Below are positions 26,127 to 34,335 of a stretch of DNA of 64,000 bases, piece after piece. Within the stretch, counting starts at the first letter, position 1; each line of letters begins with the position of its first letter. Location of the stretch: assembly GCF_900143015.1 (NCBI RefSeq), contig NZ_FSRT01000003.1, positions 248,001 to 312,000 on the forward strand, written 5' to 3'. The notes beneath the pieces were generated by a model, which saw only the letters and a program-made list of their open reading frames with translations, made no database searches and had not been told where the DNA came from. This DNA is from Fibrobacter sp. UWB11 (GTDB taxonomy: Bacteria > Fibrobacterota > Fibrobacteria > Fibrobacterales > Fibrobacteraceae). The translations under genes were made by a program, and so were the position numbers.

Positions 26127-27859
26127 CACTTCCTCTTTGTCACGATGATGTTCAGCCAATCCGCATGGTCATAAGCGTTATCGCCATCAGCATCGGCCTT
26201 GAGGATAATCGTCTGCTTGCCGCCAATATAGACCTTACCCGATTGCGGCTTTTTATTGCCAAAGACCACATCACCTTTCCAAAGCGTTTCTTCGGGAGTT
26301 GCAACAATAAAGCGAACAGAACCACCGCCACCTGCTTCATCATCAACGGCAACAACAAATTCCAACGAATCAGCATCGGCCGGCATCTTAAAGAACAATT
26401 CAGAATTGGCGTGCGTGCCAATACCATTCTTGTATTGCTGACCACGAACCGTAAGCGTTGCACCGTCGACCGAACGTCCCTTTTTCGGGCTACCGTACTG
26501 TTGCGTGTAATGGTCAATCGGCAAATCCGTAAGGTAGAACTGGTTATCACGGAGTTCCACATTCACCGGCATGAGTCCCACAATTTCAGCGATGAGCATC
26601 GGGAAGAGGAACAGCGCAAGCACTACGTATGGTGTAAAGCGCGGGAACGGAATACGGGCAAGTTTTTCAATCAACGCAGGGAACGCCTTCGGTGCAAAAT
26701 TATGCACAATGCCGGCCACAAAAACAAGTATCGCAATCCCCGAAACTGGGACCCACAAATCAGCGCCCTTGAAGCCGTTGACCATGGAAATGTTCATGGC
26801 ACAAACGGCAGTCACAAGCAAAGTCCAAATCCAAGCCTTCTTTGTTTCGAGAACCATCCACACGCAAGCAAACGGAACTGCGTAAATCAAGTAACGTTCA
26901 TGCATGCCCGGCAGCACAAGGAAGAACGCGAACGCTTCCCAAGTTGCAAGTTCAAACGTGCGGCGGAGCGTCTTTGCAAAAAGAGCACACTTCAAAATAT
27001 ATGCCGAGACAATCACGAATAAAATCTTTCCAATCCACGACGGCGAAAGCAAAAAGCCGATTCCTTCTGGAGAAAGTCCAAAAAGCGGATTTGCATCGCG
27101 ACTCGTATTGCCGACAAAGAACATCCAAATGTTAGCAGCATTGTAAGTCGAGAACGGGTACTGTTCCGTCGTATTCAAGTAAGCGTGAGTCAAAAGCCCC
27201 GACAAATTCCCTGCCACAAAGAACGGCAAGAGCACAAGTACAATTGCAACCGCCATGAGCGGGAGACCGCGCCAGGATTGCTTATAGCGACGGAGGAAAA
27301 TGCCGCCGAAAATCGGCAAAAGCAAAATCATCTGGAACTTTGCCAAGAGCGCAAGCGCAAAGAACATCGAAGCGTATTTGAGCAAGCCGCGGAAATTGAT
27401 GCAATAAAGAGCCGCGATTCCAAAAATGCAAGGGAACAAATCTACCTGTCCCCAAATCGGGCCATCGAGCAAAAGCGCCGGATTCAAAGCCACAAAGGCG
27501 AGAGCCAAATGCGCAGAAAGTTTCGGCAAATTATAACGCGCCACCAAACGGCTCGCCAAATCTACAAGCCCCACATGGCCAAAGAAAACAGGCCAAAGGC
27601 AGAAGAACTTGATGAGCGTTCCCTTTTCTATCGGGATGTTCGCCAAGTTATGAACTTGCGCCACGATCCACAGCCAAAAAACGTAAAGCGGAGGATAGTT
27701 GCCGTTAAAGCGCTCAAGCCCATTTTTTGATAATTGCTTGACCCAATCTACCCAATAATTCTGGTCGCCACCAAAAGCGGCCGCATTCGAGCAGAACAAG
27801 TTCGCAAGGAGACAGATAACACCCCATATCAAAAAATATTGAATAGCCTTATTTTTCAC
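26126..27859 (-). CDS. Membrane glycosyltransferase fused to a C-terminal NPCBM domain
   Basis: A 577-residue protein. Residues 1-440 are polytopic with about ten helices and resemble mannosyltransferase-type GT-C enzymes; the loop FGGDQNYWVDWVKQLSKNG after helix 1 holds the likely acidic site. Residues about 465-577 form an NPCBM-type carbohydrate-binding domain (GQQYKNGIGTHANSELFF; FVVAVDDEAGGGGSVRF; ADWLNIIV). A sugar-binding domain on a polyprenyl-sugar transferase suggests that it holds the acceptor glycan at the outer face of the membrane (inference). It overlaps the upstream acyltransferase gene by 11 bases and the next gene by one base. Confidence 0.82.
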   Translation of the reverse strand: MKNKAIQYFLIWGVICLLANLFCSNAAAFGGDQNYWVDWVKQLSKNGLERFNGNYPPLYVFWLWIVAQVHNLANIPIEKGTLIKFFCLWPVFFGHVGLVDLASRLVARYNLPKLSAHLALAFVALNPALLLDGPIWGQVDLFPCIFGIAALYCINFRGLLKYASMFFALALLAKFQMILLLPIFGGIFLRRYKQSWRGLPLMAVAIVLVLLPFFVAGNLSGLLTHAYLNTTEQYPFSTYNAANIWMFFVGNTSRDANPLFGLSPEGIGFLLSPSWIGKILFVIVSAYILKCALFAKTLRRTFELATWEAFAFFLVLPGMHERYLIYAVPFACVWMVLETKKAWIWTLLVTAVCAMNISMVNGFKGADLWVPVSGIAILVFVAGIVHNFAPKAFPALIEKLARIPFPRFTPYVVLALFLFPMLIAEIVGLMPVNVELRDNQFYLTDLPIDHYTQQYGSPKKGRSVDGATLTVRGQQYKNGIGTHANSELFFKMPADADSLEFVVAVDDEAGGGGSVRFIVATPEETLWKGDVVFGNKKPQSGKVYIGGKQTIILKADADGDNAYDHADWLNIIVTKRK

Positions 27860-29012
27860 TGGACACTCCCGAACGTTTAAAACTGATCTTTATAGAATTG
27901 CCTTTTTGGTAAAGAATACCAACTCCTTTCCAGAAATATCCCAAAAGAATCGAAGCGATATACGTCATCACAATAAGGGTCACAAGGGACGGAATAGCCA
28001 ATCCCGTTGCTGTGACAATCTTTGCCGGCAATCCAAAGTAGTAGCAGAAGAACGAATGGATAAGCCACATATAAGTGCTTTGACGGCCAATATACCAGAT
28101 TCCCTTTTTCAAGAGTTTGGTGCGATTCAACAAGTCCATGCTTGCAACAGTCAAGACTGGAATAAAGAAGATATCAAAGATATCGCCCACTTCATTTTGA
28201 CGCATGGCAATAACAAGGCACCAAATAGCAATATCCGTCAAAGGAGTCAAAAGTCCATGTTGCTTTGCAGAATTATTCAAACGATCAAGAAGTCCGTTTC
28301 TCGCAACAATTGCCCCCATCCAGAAGCAAGCGGCATAAGGAGCAATCTGGCAGAAGAATCGAAGGTACATGTGGCTATTTCCGAGAACGCCAAGAGCAGT
28401 CACCGTTTTCAAGCCAGGGAAAATATGAGCAAACAGCAAAGCAACGACAACCGCTAGGAAAATATTGACTCGTGCAGAGAATCGGTCGATAATAGCCCTG
28501 ATAAACGGGAAAGTCACCAAAGCGAATACATAACTTATCAGGAACCACCATTCCCTGTTATAGGTCGATGTAAAACCTAAAAAGTTCGAAATCACCTCCC
28601 TATGTACAAACCTACTATATCGCGTATAAATAAACGGATCCGCGCAATAAGGGTCTTGCGAAGAAAAGAAGAGAAAACCAATCGGAATAAATACAAGGAA
28701 AACGCTCCAATAAGTGAAATAAAGTCTCTTGAGGCGCCCTACGATATCGTAACGTTTCCCAAAGGAGCTTTTATACACGCCATAACCGCCAAAGAAGAAA
28801 AACATCGGAACGCAAATTTTGCCAAAAATGCCAAAATAAGTGACCGCCGGTATATTGAAAACGGTAAAAAGGCTATCGAACCCGCCACCTGGAATTCGAA
28901 CAGGGAAAAACCAAAGATGATGGAGAAGCATCCAGATGATTGCGATTCCCTTCATGATTTTGGTATCGTCGGGCGTCAAAAAATTATCTATTTCTTTTGA
29001 GATTTGTTGCAT
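27849..29012 (-). CDS. Acyltransferase 3 family membrane protein
   Basis: A 387-residue protein with about ten helices. The opening (KGIAIIWMLLHHLWFFP) has the conserved His of acyltransferase 3 proteins, which move acetyl or succinyl groups onto sugars of surface polysaccharides. PMFFFFGGYGVYKSSFGK and YNREWWFLISYVFALVTF are further family landmarks. It is first in a minus-strand run with two glycosyltransferases, so the target is probably the glycan they build. A second acyltransferase of the same family starts on the opposite strand 115 bases away. Confidence 0.88.
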   Translation of the reverse strand: MQQISKEIDNFLTPDDTKIMKGIAIIWMLLHHLWFFPVRIPGGGFDSLFTVFNIPAVTYFGIFGKICVPMFFFFGGYGVYKSSFGKRYDIVGRLKRLYFTYWSVFLVFIPIGFLFFSSQDPYCADPFIYTRYSRFVHREVISNFLGFTSTYNREWWFLISYVFALVTFPFIRAIIDRFSARVNIFLAVVVALLFAHIFPGLKTVTALGVLGNSHMYLRFFCQIAPYAACFWMGAIVARNGLLDRLNNSAKQHGLLTPLTDIAIWCLVIAMRQNEVGDIFDIFFIPVLTVASMDLLNRTKLLKKGIWYIGRQSTYMWLIHSFFCYYFGLPAKIVTATGLAIPSLVTLIVMTYIASILLGYFWKGVGILYQKGNSIKISFKRSGVSSEK

Positions 29013-29042
29013 ATTAAGTCTTTTTGGTGAATTGGTCTACGA

Positions 29043-29094
29043 ATTATAGAAATCTTTTAAACGCTTGCCATTTACATTGTTCCTATTTTATAAA
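29043..29094. promoter_or_regulatory. Divergent promoter pair with overlapping -35 elements
   Basis: Plus strand: TTGCCA (29065-29070), 18-base spacer, TATAAA (29089-29094), pointing at the acyltransferase gene starting at 29128. Minus strand: ATGGCA (29071-29066), 17-base spacer, TATAAT (29048-29043), pointing at the acyltransferase gene starting at 29012. The two -35 hexamers overlap. Confidence 0.5.
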
Positions 29095-29127
29095 TTTCAG
29101 CGCATGAATAAAGGAGAAGGATTAAAG

Positions 29128-30252
29128 ATGCCCCAGATAAAGAGCAAAGACCATTCCATTGAACTCGTCAGAATTATCGCATGCTTACTCGTTATTATGG
29201 CGCATAGCCAGCTAGGCGTTGTAGAAAACAGTGCCATTGTAAGCGGAAGGCTTGCATTTTCGACATTTATCGCAGACGATGTTCCGCTATTTCTCTTGGT
29301 CACGGGTTTCTTTTTCTTCGGGAGAATCAAAAGCGATTCCGACATTATCCAAGTATTCCCCTACAAGGCAAAATCCTTCCTGTCGCGCGTTTACATTCCG
29401 ACTGTTGTCTACATTCTGATTAGCATTTTCTACCGCTATTTCACGGAACATTTGCCGTCTATTGCAAACGCAGACTGGGATTACCTTGGACGATTCATTT
29501 TCAGGCTCGCTCCAGGAGACCATCTGTGGTACATTTGTACTTACATGTCCTTTATTTTCTTTTTCCCGATGCTTGCATTTGTCTGCCAAGACAATCCGCA
29601 AAAGAACAAATTAAGACACATTTTGCTTGGAATCGCCATTGCAGGCGCCGTAGTTGGCGACATTCAGTATTTCTTTAAAATGAGCATGTTCGATCTCGAC
29701 AAATTCCTTTGGGGCTACTGCACCATATTCCTCATTCTCGGCTATGAACTTTCGTTGTTCATCCGCAAGTTCGACAATCGACAGAAAAAACTTTTTGCAA
29801 TTGGAATCGTAATTTACTTACTCGGATTTTTCATCAAGTTCGGCCTGCAAAATTACATGTTCTCCGAATACGGCTATGTCAACAATCGCTTCCGCTGGCT
29901 CCAATGTTCGCCTTGCTTTATCACGGCAACAGGAATGTTCATCACCGTCTATGGATTGGGCAATTTCATTAAGGCAAACAACATTCCAACCCGCATCATC
30001 AATTACATCGGGTCGTGCACGTTTGCAATTTACCTATTCCACATGTTGGTCATCGGAGCCACAAGACCATGGCAACGAGAACTTATTGGAAAGTTCGATA
30101 ACGCAAAGACATTCTTCGATGCCGCAGCATACTACATCAGCTACGCGCTCGTCGTCTTCGGCATTTCGTTAGTTGTCGCAATAATCTTTAAATACGTTGT
30201 CGAAAAGCCTGTAGCAAAGCTCTTTAGCAAAAAAGAGCCTCGACAAGCTTAA
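29128..30252 (+). CDS. Acyltransferase 3 family membrane protein
   Basis: A 374-residue polytopic protein. I place the start at ATG 29128, which follows GGAGAAGG at a good distance; the frame is open from 29065, but that part overlaps the predicted promoter. SIELVRIIACLLVIMAHSQLG holds the conserved Arg and His (the motif is split here: ELVRIIACLLVIMAHS). PLFLLVTGFFFFGR and GDHLWYICTYMSF match the family pattern. Predicted to O-acylate surface polysaccharide sugars. It is transcribed away from its paralogue at 27849 and ends 29 bases inside the convergent M18 peptidase gene. Confidence 0.87.
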   Translation: MPQIKSKDHSIELVRIIACLLVIMAHSQLGVVENSAIVSGRLAFSTFIADDVPLFLLVTGFFFFGRIKSDSDIIQVFPYKAKSFLSRVYIPTVVYILISIFYRYFTEHLPSIANADWDYLGRFIFRLAPGDHLWYICTYMSFIFFFPMLAFVCQDNPQKNKLRHILLGIAIAGAVVGDIQYFFKMSMFDLDKFLWGYCTIFLILGYELSLFIRKFDNRQKKLFAIGIVIYLLGFFIKFGLQNYMFSEYGYVNNRFRWLQCSPCFITATGMFITVYGLGNFIKANNIPTRIINYIGSCTFAIYLFHMLVIGATRPWQRELIGKFDNAKTFFDAAAYYISYALVVFGISLVVAIIFKYVVEKPVAKLFSKKEPRQA

Positions 30253-31528
30253 TCATGTCCGCGTGGTCGCTTGCGGCCATCATCTCGCGAATGCTGTGCA
30301 TGCTGAGCATGGGTTCGCCGATATCGACCGTCGGTATTCCGAGATTTGCAGAAACCGTCGGGCCCACCGTACTGCCACACGGCATGTCGTTTCGCGTGAT
30401 GAATACCTGCAACGGGATTCCCGCCTTTTCGCATAGCAGGCGAAGCTGCGCAGAACTCATCAAGTCACTCGCGTAACGCTTTTGTGCGTTAGTCTTGAGC
30501 ACAATGCCCTTGCCCAACAGCGGGGCGTGATTCGGTTCGTACTTTTCCGTGTGGTTCGGGTGTTCCGCATGGGCCATGTCGATAGAGAGCGCGATGGACT
30601 CTGCAAGCGTTGACGAGAGAGGCGCTTGGGCCCTATCGTGCTCGCGCACTCCAGGGTGACAGTCATTCTGGAGCGAAGCGATAGAATCCAAAACACTTTT
30701 CAAGAAATTGCCAGCAGCTCCTTCGCGGGTGGTAGAACCGACCTCTTCGTTATTGAAGAAGCAAGCCACAAGGCAATCGTTTTCAGCCGACTTTGCACCC
30801 ACAATCGCTTCGGCAATGGCATGGCAGCTGCTCAAGTTATCGAGCCTTCCCGAATAAATCCATTCATCGTTAAACCCGCCACGATTTGCAGGCTGGGCAT
30901 CGAACAACTGCACATCGAAATCTATCAAGCGCGCCTCTGCAGGGAGTTCCTTTTCAAGCGCCTTCACAAATAAGTTCTTGCGATTTTCAGAAGCGCTACA
31001 ATTCGAAGCGCCCGCCCACAACGCATTAAAATCTATTTGCGGATTCACCTTGAGGCCATCCTGATTCACACCACGATTCAAGTGAACTGCCAATTGCGGA
31101 ATCCTGAAAAGTTTTTCACCGCGGAACAACTTCGTTTTGAGCGTTTGGCCATCAGCTGCATCCACATAAGCAAGCATGCCCGCATATCCCAAGTCGCGAT
31201 CGAGCCAGCTCGTGTAAAGCGGAGAACCGTAAACCTCCGTATGGAGCGTACAAACGCCCGCATTCATGCCATCTGGATTCGGGGAAATCTTGAGCGTCGG
31301 GAAATCCGTATGCGCAAGTGCAATCCTGAACTTTGAAGCCTCGCTCCATGCTTTAGGCGTGCGGAAAGCTATGATAGACGCGCCACGGCACACGAAATAC
31401 GCTTTTCCAGGTTCAAGAGCGCTACCACAATCAAAATTGGCAAAGGAATTCTCTCTGAAATACGATTTCAAAGCATCCACCGTATGGTACGGAGTTACTG
31501 CAGTATTCAAAAATTCAAAAAATTCCAT
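30224..31528 (-). CDS. M18 family aminopeptidase
   Basis: A 434-residue zinc aminopeptidase. Start ATG 31528 is preceded by GAGGAAAT; an in-frame ATG ten codons earlier lacks this. Metal-site motifs: LAHTDFPTL near residue 83, SGRLDNLSSCHA near 220, FNNEEVGSTT near 255, IDMAHAEHPN near 305 and the C-terminal HSIREM. All are intact, so the enzyme should be active. Between the NEEVG helix and DMAHA the loop contains residues encoded by two inverted copies of the dispersed palindromic repeat (about 20 residues including SIASLQNDCHPG). That loop varies in length in the family. M18 enzymes release N-terminal Asp/Glu or hydrophobic residues. Confidence 0.92.
   Translation of the reverse strand: MEFFEFLNTAVTPYHTVDALKSYFRENSFANFDCGSALEPGKAYFVCRGASIIAFRTPKAWSEASKFRIALAHTDFPTLKISPNPDGMNAGVCTLHTEVYGSPLYTSWLDRDLGYAGMLAYVDAADGQTLKTKLFRGEKLFRIPQLAVHLNRGVNQDGLKVNPQIDFNALWAGASNCSASENRKNLFVKALEKELPAEARLIDFDVQLFDAQPANRGGFNDEWIYSGRLDNLSSCHAIAEAIVGAKSAENDCLVACFFNNEEVGSTTREGAAGNFLKSVLDSIASLQNDCHPGVREHDRAQAPLSSTLAESIALSIDMAHAEHPNHTEKYEPNHAPLLGKGIVLKTNAQKRYASDLMSSAQLRLLCEKAGIPLQVFITRNDMPCGSTVGPTVSANLGIPTVDIGEPMLSMHSIREMMAASDHADMIKLVEALFC
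30629..30689. repeat. Inverted pair of dispersed palindromic repeats inside the M18 gene
   Basis: CCCTATCG...CTCCAGGGTGAC (to 30660) is followed at 30663 by TCATTCTGGAGCGAAGCG and ATAGAATCC in reverse orientation. The halves match the intergenic copies at 34275-34314 and 47824-47874 and could pair as a hairpin. The whole lies in frame in the M18 coding region. Confidence 0.65.
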
Positions 31529-31543
31529 ATTTCCTCGAAAAAA

Positions 31544-31572
31544 TTCAATTAAATTCAATTTGACAATATAAT
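31544..31572 (+). promoter_or_regulatory. Candidate promoter for the MCE gene
   Basis: A perfect TATAAT (31567-31572) with a weak -35 TTCAAT (31544-31549) at 17 bases, ending 22 bases before the MCE protein start. Confidence 0.4.
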
Positions 31573-31594
31573 CTATTTATATTTCACGAAAGTA

Positions 31595-32584
31595 ATGGCA
31601 TTTCAAAAGATAAAACAGATTAACTGGATGGAAATGTCCGGCCTCTTGGTCGGCGTTATTAGCACTGTTGCCATTATGATTTTTTCATTGGTGCTTTACC
31701 ATTACCTTTTTAACAGAGTTATCAAGGTCAAGGAATATAGGCTCCACAGTACTTTCGAAAAAGCACTCGGCCTTAGACCGGGAACTCGCGTACAGATTAG
31801 CGGTGTCGAAGTCGGGCAAATCACCGACATGCAGATTAACGACGATGGCATGGGCGTGCTCATGGAATTTTCCATCCGTCAAGAATTCCAGAACCTGATT
31901 ACCGACAGTGCGACCGTTTACGCCATCCGCGACCAGAACTTAATTTCGGCTCGTGTCGTCAACATTGACATTAAAAAGGGCAAAGGCCGCGTACTGCAAG
32001 ACGGGGACTTTATCATTGCAGGCAAGGCACAGGACATCGAAACAGTCCTTGAAACAACCAATGAACTTTTGGGACGTGTAAATACCCTTATCGATGCAGC
32101 CAACACACTCGTCGATATGGCGCTTGATACCGGAACCACCATGGGTGCCTTGTTCGGTTCCCGCAATCTGTACGACAACTTAAACCGTCAGTTGTACCGC
32201 CTCGACGAAATCACGTTCCTCGGCAAGAACGTCCTGAAAAAGACATCCTATTTGCTGGATACAATGAAAACGGATGTACCGCAACTAGTGAGCCGAGCAA
32301 ACGAAGTCACGAACAACGTAGGCCTTTTACTTGAAGATTTCAAGCCTCTCCCGAACAAAGTTACAACGCTCCTGAATTCCATGGATTCTACCGTCGGACG
32401 TGTAGACCACCTCGTCACAGACTTCGGTACGGTCACAACTGGGCTGCAAGACTTTATGAACACGACGGAATCCACATTGCAGAGTGCAGACGACCTAATG
32501 AACGGCATGTCTAAGATGTGGCTCCTGAGAGGCAACGTACCCACGCATGATTCTGTGCCCTTTGTCGTGGAGACGCTATGGTAA
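31595..32584 (+). CDS. MCE-domain protein (MlaD-like)
   Basis: A 329-residue protein anchored by one N-terminal helix (about residues 14-38). The MCE domain follows (about 45-120: FEKALGLRPGTRVQISGVEV, then ARVVNIDIKKGKG), and then a long helical tail rich in heptads (residues 140-300) typical of MlaD/PqiB-like lipid-shuttle proteins. MCE proteins form rings that pass phospholipids between membranes with an MlaFE-type ABC transporter. The ABC ATPase at the start of this window is about 31 kb away, so a link between the two is speculative. The next gene overlaps its stop and is probably co-translated. Confidence 0.88.
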   Translation: MAFQKIKQINWMEMSGLLVGVISTVAIMIFSLVLYHYLFNRVIKVKEYRLHSTFEKALGLRPGTRVQISGVEVGQITDMQINDDGMGVLMEFSIRQEFQNLITDSATVYAIRDQNLISARVVNIDIKKGKGRVLQDGDFIIAGKAQDIETVLETTNELLGRVNTLIDAANTLVDMALDTGTTMGALFGSRNLYDNLNRQLYRLDEITFLGKNVLKKTSYLLDTMKTDVPQLVSRANEVTNNVGLLLEDFKPLPNKVTTLLNSMDSTVGRVDHLVTDFGTVTTGLQDFMNTTESTLQSADDLMNGMSKMWLLRGNVPTHDSVPFVVETLW

Positions 32585-33357
32585 TGCAAAACGCCTTGAA
32601 ACTCGCTCTTTGCGTTGCGCTTAGCGGAACCGCAGTATTCGCCTCGGAATCCGGAAAGCTCGCGGCCCGCGCACAAAAATCCTTGAAAGCAGGGAACTTT
32701 GCCAAAGGCTATTCGCAGCTGGATCGCGCGCTCATTGCAAGCCGCAAAGAAGCCGACAGGCGCTCTGAAGCACGCATTATGATTGCCATGGGGCAAGTCC
32801 GAACCAGAAGCCTTGATTTCAGCATGGCTGATTCGCTCTTGAATTACGTCGAAAACGAAGGCTTGGACCGTTCAACAAGGGCAATGCTCGTCAAAGCGAA
32901 AATGGCCTTGAAAAACGACACTGAAAAATATGGCGAAGCGGTGAAACTTTGCGAAGGTTTCGACGAAGACGTTCTAGACAAGCTCGATGACCAATTGCAA
33001 GGAGCATTTTATTCGGAATGTGCAATTGCCTATGCTGGCAGCCAGAATGGCGAAAAAGCAGCCCAAGCACTCAAGATGGTCGGCAAGAGCACCGATGATG
33101 ATACGGGCATTTACTACTGGACTGAAGCTCGTTTAGCAGACATGCAAAAATCGGGAAATGCCGATTCGCTCTACCGCAAAGCCGAAGCAAAATCTGTCGA
33201 AGCAAATACACCTTTTGCAACAGCCAACATTCTTTACCACCGCGGAAAGGTTTTAGAGAAAACTAACCCCACCGAAGCAAAAAAAGTCTTTGCCCGTTGC
33301 AAGACCGCCTTCGAACTCATGGGACTTGAGAAAAATTCCAAGAGATGCGGGGATTAG
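32578..33357 (+). CDS. Exported TPR-like protein
   Basis: A 259-residue protein with a signal sequence (LKLALCVALSGTAVFASE) and helical repeat pairs in the mature part (AQKSLKAGNFAKGYSQLDRA; NILYHRGKVLEKTNPTEAKK), indicating a tetratricopeptide solenoid. Its ATG lies seven bases inside the MCE gene, so the two are translationally coupled and it may be a periplasmic partner of the MCE protein (inference). No catalytic motif is visible. Confidence 0.78.
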   Translation: MVMQNALKLALCVALSGTAVFASESGKLAARAQKSLKAGNFAKGYSQLDRALIASRKEADRRSEARIMIAMGQVRTRSLDFSMADSLLNYVENEGLDRSTRAMLVKAKMALKNDTEKYGEAVKLCEGFDEDVLDKLDDQLQGAFYSECAIAYAGSQNGEKAAQALKMVGKSTDDDTGIYYWTEARLADMQKSGNADSLYRKAEAKSVEANTPFATANILYHRGKVLEKTNPTEAKKVFARCKTAFELMGLEKNSKRCGD

Positions 33358-33358
33358 A

Positions 33359-34210
33359 TTATTTCTTTTCTAAAGAATCCGCGGCATTTACTTTAGCTGT
33401 ATCAGCAGCAGCCGTAGTGTCTGCAGGAGCGGGTTCCTCGACTTTTTTCATTGCGAGGAGCTGGTTATAAACAATAACAGGTGGAATTTTCCCTTCGACC
33501 ATGTTATCGACAAGGGCTTTGACCTTTTGGTAATTTTCGTCCTTGTTGTAATCCACAATTAAGCCCTTGTAACCAAGAAGCCTAAGAATTTTGGCATAGA
33601 AGCTTGTGCGGAATTTTTTGAAACGCGGTTGGAACACATCGTTCAAAACTGTTTCGAGAGCCGTCTCGGTCTGCATGGAATCAAGTTCAAAGCTGCGGTA
33701 AATCGTGCGGATATGATCAGGAATCGTCGTATCCGGGCTATCGAAATACTTGCGCATCACATTTGCAGCTTCAGTTTTGTTGGGGTATGGTCCACGACCA
33801 ACGCGCAACGCATAATAAAGGGCAAGGCGCCAATTTTCAGGATAAACGCGAGTTGCCCTGCGCAATACAGAAAAATCAGAAGTGTCGGGAGCGTCAATCG
33901 GAGTTACGCCACCGACAAAATAATACGGCGTATAGAACAGCGTATCAAGGCTCGTCGAAAGTTCGGCAACATGGCCGAGATACGCATATTCCCTGCCAGA
34001 GAGGTAGCTTTCACCAAGTTCGGTGAGGCCCTTGATCCAAAAGAGCCCCGCTACCGATGCATCATGCCCTGCAGCCACATAGCGAACAGACGAAGCCTTC
34101 GGCAAGAAGGATTCGTCAAAGTTCGTGCCCGGTAACGGCTTTGCGTAATGGAACGCAAGCGCAATCACTGCAACGGCAACTATGAAGCTAAGGACATATC
34201 GCATATTCAT
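33359..34210 (-). CDS. Membrane-anchored protein of unknown function
   Basis: A 283-residue protein with one N-terminal helix (YVLSFIVAVAVIALAFHYA). The pattern LPKASSVRYVAAGHDASVAGLFWIKG, followed by a TPR-like region with YPENWRLALYYAL (motif given split), recalls uncharacterised anchored proteins of delta-proteobacteria-like genomes in which a LLADLLWIRA segment precedes a PxWRLPFYLGF segment. That similarity is from memory. The last 25 residues are Ala/Asp/Thr-rich and disordered. It ends two bases from the convergent TPR gene. Confidence 0.6.
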   Translation of the reverse strand: MNMRYVLSFIVAVAVIALAFHYAKPLPGTNFDESFLPKASSVRYVAAGHDASVAGLFWIKGLTELGESYLSGREYAYLGHVAELSTSLDTLFYTPYYFVGGVTPIDAPDTSDFSVLRRATRVYPENWRLALYYALRVGRGPYPNKTEAANVMRKYFDSPDTTIPDHIRTIYRSFELDSMQTETALETVLNDVFQPRFKKFRTSFYAKILRLLGYKGLIVDYNKDENYQKVKALVDNMVEGKIPPVIVYNQLLAMKKVEEPAPADTTAAADTAKVNAADSLEKK

Positions 34211-34219
34211 CTCACCACA

Positions 34220-34314
34220 TCATTCTGAGCGAAGTGCGTAGCACGTAGTCGAAGAATCCATCAAGTAAAGCCCTGGATCCTTCCCCTATCGCTACGCTCC
34301 AGGGTCAGGATGAC
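34220..34314. repeat. Inverted pair of dispersed palindromic repeats, intergenic
   Basis: TCATTCTGAGCGAAGTGCG...GTCGAAGAATCC (34220-34259) is mirrored by GGATCCTTCCCC...CTCCAGGGTCAGGATGAC (34275-34314). It fills the gap between pyrF and the anchored protein gene and could fold as a long hairpin ending pyrF transcription. Confidence 0.75.
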
Positions 34315-34335
34315 GTCTTAGAAGAATCAATATAA

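Noticed and set aside
1-32584. A single Mla operon linking the ABC ATPase and the MCE protein
   Set aside because: The two genes lie about 31 kb apart with unrelated genes between, so no operon can be claimed.
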